From Spirosoma sp. (GTDB lineage Bacteria > Bacteroidota > Bacteroidia > Cytophagales > Spirosomataceae): a stretch of DNA of 6,143 bases. Below the pieces are notes generated by a model. It worked only from the letters and a program-made list of their open reading frames with translations, did not search any database and was not told where the DNA came from. Shown here in pieces: positions 1 to 5,993 of the stretch. The DNA is taken from positions 1 to 6,143 of the forward strand of contig JANXVQ010000222.1 in the NCBI GenBank assembly GCA_025351545.1, given 5' to 3'. A program made the position numbers and the translations under genes. Each line of letters starts with the position of its first letter. The stretch's first letter is position 1.

Positions 1-143
1 ACTTTTTTCGGCGCATCGTCAAAGATTACGAATACACGCTATCTTCTTCGGTAGGCTGGCTACTTTTAGCCAACATTCAGCTGATGTTGCAACGGATCAA
101 GCCCAAAACCCAAATCTAATTTCCCAACACGTTCTAAAGGCTC
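1..143 (+). mobile_element. Right (3') end of an IS5-family insertion sequence
   Basis: After the transposase stop at 119 there are only about 24 bp before sequence that belongs to a different gene in another frame. Read as the reverse complement, that end begins GAGCCTTTAGAACGTGTTGG, which looks like the terminal inverted repeat of an IS5-group element (many begin GAG or GGG). I place the right boundary at about 143-145. The bases that follow, GTAATG, include a possible TAA or TA target duplication, but the left end is outside the window so neither the inverted repeat partner nor the duplication can be confirmed. The element lies in the same orientation as the downstream genes and may separate them from their original promoter. 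Confidence 0.7.
3..119 (+). CDS. IS5-type transposase, C-terminal end only (partial)
   Basis: This is the last 38 codons of a DDE transposase, ending at TAA 117-119; the gene starts before the window. The visible part begins FFRRIVKDYEYTLSSS and continues through a hydrophobic segment ending in LMLQRIKP. The arrangement R-R-x-x-x-D-Y-E, then a Ser/Thr-rich stretch, then a hydrophobic helix ending L-M-L-x-R, is typical of the extreme C-terminus of IS5-family (IS427/IS1031-like) transposases. The catalytic residues are outside the window, so activity cannot be judged. Neither other forward frame gives a recognisable protein here: one hits a stop at about position 52, the other is open but matches nothing I know. 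Subfamily assignment is an inference from this short tail. Confidence 0.82.
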   Translation, partial: FFRRIVKDYEYTLSSSVGWLLLANIQLMLQRIKPKTQI

Positions 144-523
144 GTAATGTGAATGGAGCCATCACGCTGACAAACGTAAAAGGCACTACGGATGCCCACA
201 CGATCAACGGAAATCTCGACGTCAACTACGTAGCAAATCCACCCGCAAACTCGTCGTACTACACCCTCAACGGCGATATTAATGTGAGTTATCCAACCAA
301 TCTTTCCGCCGATCTACAGTTCAAGACGTTCCAGGGCAAGTTCTTTACCGACTTTCCAAATACCGAAGTGTTGCCCGTTCAGGCAGTCAAAACAACACAG
401 AAAACCGGTGATGGAACGGTCTACAAACTCAACAAAAACACGGCCATACGTATCGGCAGTGGCGGCAAAACATTCAAGTTCGAAACATTTAACGGCAGCA
501 TTTATATTAAAAAACAATCCTGA
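144..523 (+). pseudogene. C-terminal remnant of a DUF4097 beta-strand-repeat protein cut by the IS
   Basis: The reading frame from about 143 gives R-N-V-N-G-A-I-T-L-T-N-V-K-G and continues 125 residues to TGA 521-523. It aligns along its whole length with about residues 185-309 of the next gene: NVNG.I.LTNV.G, then the NGNL, TLNG and NG.IYI motifs in the same order and with nearly the same total length. These glycine/asparagine-turn beta repeats mark the DUF4097 family of exported or envelope proteins of unknown biochemical function. About 185 N-terminal residues, including any signal peptide, are missing and the break falls where the IS ends, so this is best read as an insertion-truncated gene. 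A GTG at 149 follows AAAGG at 136-140 and could start a 124-residue product, but that product would lack an export signal. It overlaps the next gene by one base (TGATG), suggesting the pair was translationally coupled. Confidence 0.75.
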
Positions 524-1452
524 TGAAAACGAACAAACTGACAACTTTAAATAAATGGATAATGAAAAATGCACAATGCATGTTAGCTAACATATTCACG
601 ATTAAGCCATTAACTATTATTCATTATTTATTATTCATTTGTTTTATAAGCCTGCTGGCTGCTTCACCATTACTCGCTCAGAACGAGGTGAAAGAGCAAC
701 TAGTCGTTCCCCTGAGTGATCCCGGCAAACCCGGCATATTACACGTTGGATTGATCAACGGCTCTATTCACGTTATCGGCTACACGGGCAAAGACGTTGT
801 AATCGACATTACAGCCAGCCCAAAACGTGGCCGACGTGATGACAACGACGACCGCCCTGATAAGGCATCGAACGGTATGAAGCGCATTACCACCGGATTG
901 CCCCTTGATATCAGCGCCGAAGAGAAAAACAACACGGTTAACATCAACGCCAATTCCATAAAACAGTCTATTGATTTGACAATTAAGGTGCCGCAACGGT
1001 TTGCGCTCAAGGTCAGCGCGGTGAACAATGGGAATATCGAGATTGAGAATGTAAGCGGTAATCTGGAAATCACGAACGTTAACGGGTATATCCACCTGAC
1101 CAATGTTGCTGGTTCAGCCGTTGCCAATACGGTTAATGGAAACCTGATTGCTACGTTCAAATCCATTGATTCTGATACGCCAATGGCTTTTTCTACGCTC
1201 AACGGAAACGTCGACGTAACGTTTCCGGCTTCGGTAAAAGTGAATAGTAAACTCAAATCAGACCGGGGCGAAATTTACAGTGACTTTGATATCGACGTCG
1301 ATAAAAATCAGCCGAAAGTGAGCCGTACGAACCAATCGGGAATGTATCAGGTGAAAATTGAGGATTGGGTATACGGCAAAATCAACGGCGGTGGCCCGGA
1401 AGTCATGATGAAAAACATGAACGGCAATATCTACATCCGCAAGGCGAAGTAA
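523..1452 (+). CDS. Exported DUF4097 family beta-strand-repeat protein
   Basis: The protein has 309 residues. The N-terminus carries an export signal: a hydrophobic segment at about residues 36-52 ending S-P-L-L-A, with likely cleavage before Q53-N54. The mature protein is rich in short beta-turn repeats with N-G or S-G turns (residues about 78-92 and 169-230), and the C-terminus repeats the theme as MNGNIYIRK. This is the DUF4097 pattern, predicted to fold as a beta-helix-like domain in the periplasm or on the envelope; its function is not established. A charged insert at about 101-114 (KRGRRDDNDDRPDK) probably forms a surface loop. The start ATG overlaps the stop of the truncated paralogue upstream. 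The signal-peptide region is unusually long because it contains a repeat element; ATGs at 562 and 580 (M14, M20) are alternative starts, each leaving the hydrophobic core intact. In related genomes such genes often follow ECF sigma-factor genes; that part, if present, lies outside this window. Confidence 0.85.
   Translation: MKTNKLTTLNKWIMKNAQCMLANIFTIKPLTIIHYLLFICFISLLAASPLLAQNEVKEQLVVPLSDPGKPGILHVGLINGSIHVIGYTGKDVVIDITASPKRGRRDDNDDRPDKASNGMKRITTGLPLDISAEEKNNTVNINANSIKQSIDLTIKVPQRFALKVSAVNNGNIEIENVSGNLEITNVNGYIHLTNVAGSAVANTVNGNLIATFKSIDSDTPMAFSTLNGNVDVTFPASVKVNSKLKSDRGEIYSDFDIDVDKNQPKVSRTNQSGMYQVKIEDWVYGKINGGGPEVMMKNMNGNIYIRKAK
561..625. repeat. Imperfect palindromic AT-rich repeat embedded in coding sequence
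   Basis: The arms 561-578 (aatgaaaaatgcacaatg) and 608-625 are imperfect inverted repeats: the reverse complement of the right arm is aatgaataatagttaatg, matching at 13 of 18 positions. Between them, 580-593 (atgttagctaacat) is a perfect 14-bp palindrome. The flanks 549-560 and 626-640 are similarly AT-rich and carry further 'attatt/aataat' units. Sequences of this look, and the peptides they encode (here MKNAQCM and TIIHYLLFI), recur as small interspersed palindromic elements in many Bacteroidetes genomes; that comparison is from memory. Here the element is translated as about residues 13-39 of the DUF4097 protein, next to and partly within its signal peptide. Confidence 0.6.
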
Positions 1453-1480
1453 AAGCCTAGATTCTATATACTCTCCCTCT

Positions 1481-1513
1481 AAACCTATAAGGTCTCAAAA
1501 ACCTTATAGGTTT
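1481..1513 (+). terminator. Strong 12-bp hairpin after the DUF4097 pair
   Basis: The arms AAACCTATAAGG (1481-1492) and CCTTATAGGTTT (1502-1513) are perfectly complementary around a 9-nt loop TCTCAAAAA. The hairpin lies 28 bp after the stop of the DUF4097 gene. The A-rich left base and T-rich right base fit an intrinsic terminator, and because the stem is symmetric it could act in both directions. The right side has only TTT before GCATG, so the U-tract is short. Similar 'ccttataggttt' hairpins are, as I recall, frequent between genes in Cytophagales. Confidence 0.65.
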
Positions 1514-1514
1514 G
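1507..1514 (+). promoter_or_regulatory. Possible -7 promoter element for the serine hydrolase gene
   Basis: TAGGTTTG matches the Bacteroidetes -7 consensus TAnnTTTG exactly and lies 14 nt before the ATG at 1529. It overlaps the right arm of the hairpin at 1481-1513. No clear TTG/TTTG -33 element is visible at the expected distance upstream, and the implied leader would be only about 8-10 nt, so this is a weak call. Confidence 0.35.
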
Positions 1515-1528
1515 CATGACTTAACACT

Positions 1529-3004
1529 ATGATTATCAGAAAATTAATTATCGTCCTCTGTTTTTTTGCACTAACTCCGCGACTATCCTCTGGTCAAGCA
1601 ACTTCACCTCAGAAAGCCAGCCAGGAAACGGCTATTTATCAGTTGGGAACGGCATTCGTTCAGGAAAAAACACATGCAGGTTTGTCAATCGGTATCATCC
1701 GGGACGGACAGACTTCTTTTTATAACTTCGGCACGACGGAGGAGGGCAAAAATCGGCTCCCCACGCAAAACACCATCTACGAAATCGGGTCGATTAGTAA
1801 AACGTTTGGGAGTCTGTTACTGGCACGGGCCGTTATCGACAGGAAGGTCAATCTTGACGATGACATTCGGAAGTACCTTGATGGTGATTACCCGAATCTG
1901 GCGTATCAGGGCAAGCCCATAACGCTGGTACACCTAACCAACTGGACCTGTGACCTGCCCGATAATTTTCCAGACAAACCCGATCAGTACAAACAGGCTA
2001 ACCCAGATTCAATTCCGTTTTTGATTGTGGCTGAGATGAGTACCTACACGAAGCAGGACTTTTTCAACGACCTGCACGCGGTTACACTGAAGGTTGCTGC
2101 CGGCCAAAATCCGCGACATTCCAACGTAGCGGCTCAACTGCTGGGCTACATTCTGGAGAAAATTTACCAGATGCCGTTTGACGAACTAGTCAACACGCAG
2201 ATTGAGCAGCCGCTCGGAATGCGAAGCAGCTTTATTTTGGAACCATTATCAGATCAATTCGCCCTTGGCTATAACGGCAAAGGAATCCAGATGCCCGCGT
2301 TTACAATGAAAGCTATGCAAGCCACCGGTGGCCTTCGTTACAGCATAACTGATTTACTAAAATACGCGGCTTACCAGTTAGACGAAAGCAACAAAGTTGT
2401 TAAGTTAAGCCATCAACCCACCTGGGGCACTGCTGACAATCAGAGCTTTGGACTAAACTGGTTTCTTAACAAAACGATCGACAGCAAGCGACGCGTGGAA
2501 CACTCGGGGGGTACGTTTGGCTTTGCCAGTTTCTGTGATCTGTATCCCGATCAGAAGACTGGCCTTGTCCTGCTCGCCAACGATGCCGACCAGTCAACGC
2601 AAAACCAACTTGACGAACTATCCAAAAATATCATGGATGTTCTGTATGGAGAGTCAGTCGGTCTTAGAGCGCTCAACACGGCTATAAAAACTCGTGGTTA
2701 TGCACAGGTTATCGACGTAGTGAAGGCGGTACGCAAAAAGCATCCCGAACTCCATCTGTCCGAAAACTATGTAAACGGATGGGGATATACCCTGGCCAGG
2801 CAAGGGAAACTCAAGGAAGCTCTTGAGATTTTCAAGCTAAACGTTAACCTGTATCCAAAAGCCTGGAACACCTACGACAGTCTGGCTGAAAACTATGAAC
2901 ACATGGGAAATCGTGCCCAGGCGATTAGCAATTACAAGCGATCGCTGGCCTTGAACCCGCAAAACACGAATGCAACTGAGTTTCTCAAAAAGGCCGGTGA
3001 ATAA
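1529..3004 (+). CDS. Exported serine hydrolase (class C beta-lactamase/PBP-like) with C-terminal TPRs
   Basis: The protein has 491 residues. Residues 1-23 are a signal peptide (basic MIIRK, hydrophobic core, S-S-G-Q end), so it is exported to the periplasm. Residues about 35-372 form the beta-lactamase-like serine hydrolase domain (Pfam Beta-lactamase, MEROPS S12 type). The nucleophile motif SxxK is S88-I-S-K91 within EIGSISKTFGSLLLA, and the KTG-equivalent is H325-S-G-G within VEHSGGTFGFAS. The second motif, normally Y-S-N, reads H197-S-N199. The usual HTSGLP segment is also altered (NWTCDLP, residues 138-144). Family members act as D-amino-acid peptidases, esterases or beta-lactamases; the substrate here cannot be told, and loss of the tyrosine may lower or change activity. 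Residues about 413-480 form two TPR units (GWGYTLARQGKLKEALEIF and SLAENYEHMGNRAQAISNY), an arrangement common in Bacteroidetes. The ATG at 1529 is chosen because it gives a complete signal peptide; no clear ribosome binding site is seen. Confidence 0.88.
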   Translation: MIIRKLIIVLCFFALTPRLSSGQATSPQKASQETAIYQLGTAFVQEKTHAGLSIGIIRDGQTSFYNFGTTEEGKNRLPTQNTIYEIGSISKTFGSLLLARAVIDRKVNLDDDIRKYLDGDYPNLAYQGKPITLVHLTNWTCDLPDNFPDKPDQYKQANPDSIPFLIVAEMSTYTKQDFFNDLHAVTLKVAAGQNPRHSNVAAQLLGYILEKIYQMPFDELVNTQIEQPLGMRSSFILEPLSDQFALGYNGKGIQMPAFTMKAMQATGGLRYSITDLLKYAAYQLDESNKVVKLSHQPTWGTADNQSFGLNWFLNKTIDSKRRVEHSGGTFGFASFCDLYPDQKTGLVLLANDADQSTQNQLDELSKNIMDVLYGESVGLRALNTAIKTRGYAQVIDVVKAVRKKHPELHLSENYVNGWGYTLARQGKLKEALEIFKLNVNLYPKAWNTYDSLAENYEHMGNRAQAISNYKRSLALNPQNTNATEFLKKAGE

Positions 3005-3009
3005 TCAAG

Positions 3010-3035
3010 GCCCAAACAGGCTCCGGCTGTTGGGC
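3010..3035 (+). terminator. Possible hairpin terminator after the serine hydrolase gene
   Basis: GCCCAAACAG (3010-3019) pairs with CTGTTGGGC (3027-3035) with one bulged A around a 7-nt loop, starting 6 bp after the stop codon. The stem is GC-rich but there is no T-run after it, so it may be a transcript-end or stability hairpin instead of a classical intrinsic terminator. Confidence 0.4.
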
Positions 3036-3158
3036 AGGCAAATGTTTGGCAATTCCCGAATTACATCATTAACCAATCAGGCCACAAAAATCATCGACGA
3101 ACGAGCCGTTACATTGCCTAATTGATTGTGTTTTGTCACCAAATTTTCCTGTCCGCAA

Positions 3159-3350
3159 ATGAACGGCTATTGGGGCGACTGTCGGATACCAACGTTCGAC
3201 CGGGTGGAGTGTATCCAGCAACTCCTGGCCGATTATGACCGCGACTGGACACTCTATTACATTGGCTCGCCAACCGACGAATTCCTGCCTATTACGTTCG
3301 TAAAGAGAGAAGATTTAATAAAGCAGCGAAAACTCTTAAGAGCCGCTTAA
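3159..3350 (+). CDS. Small hypothetical protein (63 aa), unrecognised
   Basis: From the ATG at 3159 this reads MNGYWGDCRIPTFDRVECIQ and ends LIKQRKLLRAA at TAA 3348-3350. A TTG at 3126 would extend it to 74 residues, and the in-frame TGA at 3123-3125 blocks anything longer. The protein is rich in aromatic residues (WTLYYIG), is charged at the C-terminus, has two cysteines, and has no signal peptide or membrane segment. I do not recognise a family. No good ribosome binding site precedes the ATG and it sits alone between hairpins. The composition looks more protein-like than a random frame (amphipathic IQQLLADY, ordered hydrophobic spacing), so it may be a real small cytoplasmic protein or the tail of a decayed gene. 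In the same frame, 3042-3125 encodes 27 more residues (starting MFGNSRITSL) before the TGA, so a gene broken by a stop codon is possible. Confidence 0.4.
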   Translation: MNGYWGDCRIPTFDRVECIQQLLADYDRDWTLYYIGSPTDEFLPITFVKREDLIKQRKLLRAA

Positions 3351-3510
3351 AGTCACTTATCAACGGATTACCAGTACTCTAAAACAGGCGTGATGGATGG
3401 TTCTACAAGGCTATAAATCACGCTTAAATTTTACCACCTATATATAAGAAAATTATATATATTTGTTTCAACACTAAGTAGTAATTTCTATTCATTTTTG
3501 CCTACATATC
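3351..3510. other. Intergenic region with hairpins, upstream of the permease
   Basis: No gene is seen here. It holds a 9-bp interrupted stem (AGGCGTGAT at 3386-3394 with ATCACGCTT at 3417-3425, one G-T pair, 22-nt loop), followed by AAATTTT, which could end transcription of the small ORF. Next comes an AT palindrome (TATATATA at 3439-3446 and again at 3454-3461, 7-nt loop). The last 80 bp are strongly AT-rich, as expected for a promoter region of the following permease gene. Confidence 0.45.
3493..3500 (+). promoter_or_regulatory. Possible -7 promoter element for the permease gene
   Basis: CATTTTTG differs from the Bacteroidetes -7 consensus TAnnTTTG only at its first base and lies 10 nt before the ATG at 3511. 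A TTTG at 3462-3465 is the nearest upstream -33 candidate, but the 27-nt gap is longer than usual (about 19-21), so the call rests mainly on the -7 motif and the AT-rich surroundings. Confidence 0.3.
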
Positions 3511-5916
3511 ATGTTCCGTAATTACATCAAAATTGCCTTTCGCAATCTGTGGCGCAACCGCAAGGTTAGCGCGATCAGTATAGCTGGTCTATCTGTCGGA
3601 CTGGCTTGCGGCATAATCATTTTTCTGCTGGTCAGCTACATGTTTAGTTTCGACCGATATCATGCCAAAGCCGACCGTACCTATTGGGTTGTCACGGATA
3701 TAAAACAGGAAAATACGGTTCCGACCGATGCCACCCCCCGACCGTTGGGAGAGGTTCTGCGCCGGGACTTTCCCTTTATCGAAACAGCCGTACGGATCGA
3801 AAACATCTTTGGTCGCATCATCGGTGTGCCTGACGGAAAGGGCGGTTTTGCCAAAAAATTTGAGGAATCGCGTAACCTGTGCTTCACCGAGCCACAGTTC
3901 TTCGATGTCTTCGATGCCGACTGGATTAGCGGAAATCCTAAAACAGCTTTGTCGGCGCCAAACACGGTGGTACTTACTGAGCGATATGCCCGGAAATATT
4001 TTGGCGCAGCCAATCCAATTGGCAAACTAGTACGCTTCGATAATCAGGTGAATCTGATTGTTACGGGTCTTATCAAAAATCTACCGTCCAACACTAAACT
4101 TCGTTATGATGCCTTCATTTCCTATGCTACAGTACCGACCTTACTTGGCGAACAGGGTAAACAGGCCATGCAGAACTGGGAAGGCGTTTCGACGGTGTGT
4201 TTTGTTACCCTCCGCGAAGGAATATCCATTGAGCGATTGCTCGATGCGTTTCCAGTTATCCGTCAGAAATACCTGACGACTACCGAAGCAAAGAAGCTTG
4301 ACTTTCACACCATTCCGCTTAGCGAGTCCGATCATACACCTCAATATAGCGGACGCTCACCGAAGGCAATCTTGTATGCTCTTAGTATTGTCGGGCTGCT
4401 TTTAGTGCTGGCCGCCTGCATAAACTTCATTAACATAGCCACTGCTCACGCCCTAAAGCGCTCGAAAGAAGTGGGCGTCCGGAAGGCAGTGGGCAGCTCG
4501 CGCAGACAACTGATCGGGCAGTTTATGACCGAAACAACGCTGGTTACACTGGCGGCTGTAGCCCTGGCGATTTTACTGGCTTATCTATGCCTGCCCATGC
4601 TGAATAACGCCCTATCCATCATGAACACCGACATCTCAATTAGTAACCTGTTCCGTCCCGATTCGCTGGGCTGGTTTAGTGGTTTGATTGCGGGTGTAAT
4701 TCTTCTGGCCGGTCTGTATCCATCGCTGGTGCTGGCCCGCTTCAATCCGGTGGCAGCTTTGCGCGGACGGTTAACGACACAGCAGGTAGGTGGCGTATCG
4801 GTTCGGCGAGGGCTGGTTGTCACGCAGTTTTTTATCACCCAGCTATTCATCATTGGTGTGGTGGTTATGATGGCCCAGGTAAGGCACATGCAACGAGCGG
4901 ATTTAGGTTTCCGAAAAGAAGCTATTCTGACTGTACCCATACCGGCCATTACTTCGTTGAAACAAGCTGTAGTACGAGCCCAGCTAGGGCAAATAGCCGG
5001 TGTCGAAGCTGTATCGCTGGGTGCTGAGCCACCCGCTGCCCATCGGCGATTGCCTGTCGCCTTCACCTATGACACCCATTCTGAACCCGAAAAATTTCAG
5101 ACAGCCGTCAAAGTCGGCGACAACGAGTATGTTTCTCTCTATGACATTAAACTGCTGGCCGGGCGTAATTTCCGGAACAACGATACCACGAATAACGAAG
5201 CGCTCGTCAATGAAACGATGGTAAGGCAATTGGGCTTGCGTTCGCCTGCTGATGTACTCGGTAAGCGCATAAACCTTTGGGGTGGTGATAAAATCGTGGT
5301 TGGCGTAGTTAAGGATTTTCACCTGAGCGAACTGCGCGAAAACATTCCACCAATGACCATCTTAAACTATTATCACGAAAACAGAATGGCTTCGTTAAAG
5401 CTAAATCCAGCCAATATACCAGCCACATTGAAGGCGGTTGAACACGCCTGGAATGAGCTATTTCCTGAACATGTTTTCAAAGCCGACTTTCTGGACGATT
5501 TATTACAAAACTTTTATATCACCGAGCAAATACTGTTAGGATTAGCACAGGCATTTTCGCTGATTGCGATTCTGATTGGCTGTTTGGGACTGTATGGATT
5601 AGTCGCGTTTATGGCCGAATCAAAAACTAAAGAAATTGGGGTTCGGAAAGTGCTGGGAGCAACTTCCAATCAGCTTGTGTGGCTGTTTGGCCGTGAGTTT
5701 AGCCGACTGGTATTAATTGGGTTTATACTGGCGGCTCCGTTGGGCTGGTTCCTGATGAACGGCTGGTTACAAGGCTATGCTTATCGCATCAATTTCGGCT
5801 GGTGGGTCTTTGCCATCACACTTGGCGTGGTCATACTAATCACCATATTGACAGTTGGTTACGAGTCGATGAAAGCCGCCCGAATGAATCCGGCAAAGAG
5901 TCTGCAAACAGAATAA
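3511..5916 (+). CDS. ABC transporter permease, double MacB_PCD/FtsX type
   Basis: The protein has 801 residues, the usual size for Bacteroidetes permeases with two FtsX halves. It begins MFRNYIKIAFRNLWRNRKVS, the family's conserved N-terminus, then membrane segment 1 (about 21-43) and a periplasmic MacB_PCD domain (about 50-280). FtsX domain 1 follows, with membrane segments at about 286-308, 340-364 and 387-408 and the coupling motif KEVGVRKAVGSSRRQL (319-334). The second half repeats this plan: membrane segment 433-455, periplasmic domain about 460-670, and FtsX domain 2 with segments about 675-700, 730-750 and 764-785 and the matching motif KEIGVRKVLGATSNQL (707-722). Such permeases work with a LolD/MacB-type ATPase and use mechanotransmission across the envelope to move or release lipoproteins, peptides or drugs; the substrate here is unknown. 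No ATPase gene is visible on either side. It appears to be a single-gene unit with a short AT-rich leader and no obvious ribosome binding site. Confidence 0.93.
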   Translation: MFRNYIKIAFRNLWRNRKVSAISIAGLSVGLACGIIIFLLVSYMFSFDRYHAKADRTYWVVTDIKQENTVPTDATPRPLGEVLRRDFPFIETAVRIENIFGRIIGVPDGKGGFAKKFEESRNLCFTEPQFFDVFDADWISGNPKTALSAPNTVVLTERYARKYFGAANPIGKLVRFDNQVNLIVTGLIKNLPSNTKLRYDAFISYATVPTLLGEQGKQAMQNWEGVSTVCFVTLREGISIERLLDAFPVIRQKYLTTTEAKKLDFHTIPLSESDHTPQYSGRSPKAILYALSIVGLLLVLAACINFINIATAHALKRSKEVGVRKAVGSSRRQLIGQFMTETTLVTLAAVALAILLAYLCLPMLNNALSIMNTDISISNLFRPDSLGWFSGLIAGVILLAGLYPSLVLARFNPVAALRGRLTTQQVGGVSVRRGLVVTQFFITQLFIIGVVVMMAQVRHMQRADLGFRKEAILTVPIPAITSLKQAVVRAQLGQIAGVEAVSLGAEPPAAHRRLPVAFTYDTHSEPEKFQTAVKVGDNEYVSLYDIKLLAGRNFRNNDTTNNEALVNETMVRQLGLRSPADVLGKRINLWGGDKIVVGVVKDFHLSELRENIPPMTILNYYHENRMASLKLNPANIPATLKAVEHAWNELFPEHVFKADFLDDLLQNFYITEQILLGLAQAFSLIAILIGCLGLYGLVAFMAESKTKEIGVRKVLGATSNQLVWLFGREFSRLVLIGFILAAPLGWFLMNGWLQGYAYRINFGWWVFAITLGVVILITILTVGYESMKAARMNPAKSLQTE

Positions 5917-5969
5917 GCTAAAGTTTCTTGATTTTCACTTTTCCTCAAAAAACGAATTATTGACACTAC

Positions 5970-5977
5970 CATCTTTG
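5970..5977 (+). promoter_or_regulatory. Possible -7 promoter element for the PA14-type gene
   Basis: CATCTTTG, followed by CA, resembles the Bacteroidetes -7 element TAnnTTTG (first base differs) and lies 16 nt before the ATG at 5994. No convincing -33 TTG stands at the expected spacing. A modest AAAGG ribosome binding site (5982-5986) follows, 7 nt from the start codon. Confidence 0.35.
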
Positions 5978-5993
5978 CATTAAAGGTTTACAG

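Noticed and set aside
2..148. Open frame continuous from the window start into the DUF4097 remnant, suggesting a fusion protein
   Set aside because: The reading (LFSAHRQRLRIHA...) resembles no protein and has no ATG, while another frame of the same bases gives a recognisable transposase C-terminus ending at 119.
780..1256. 158-codon open frame on the - strand
   Set aside because: It lies wholly inside the DUF4097 gene, whose + strand product has a signal peptide and clear repeats; the reverse product has no recognisable features.
3439..3461. TATATATA inverted repeat as an operator for a regulator
   Set aside because: Simple alternating AT sequence is self-complementary by nature and there is no second site or known motif; kept only as part of the intergenic description.
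4581..5066. 161-codon open frame on the - strand
   Set aside because: It is a shadow of the permease gene; the + strand frame is a full-length family member across this region.
5920..5941. AAAGT...ACTTT as a terminator after the permease
   Set aside because: The stem has only 5 bp, is AT-rich, and has a 12-nt loop, too weak to support.
5960..5965. TTGACA, a textbook sigma-70 -35 box upstream of the PA14-type gene
   Set aside because: No -10 box lies at 16-18 bp, and Bacteroidetes primary sigma factors use a different consensus; probably chance.
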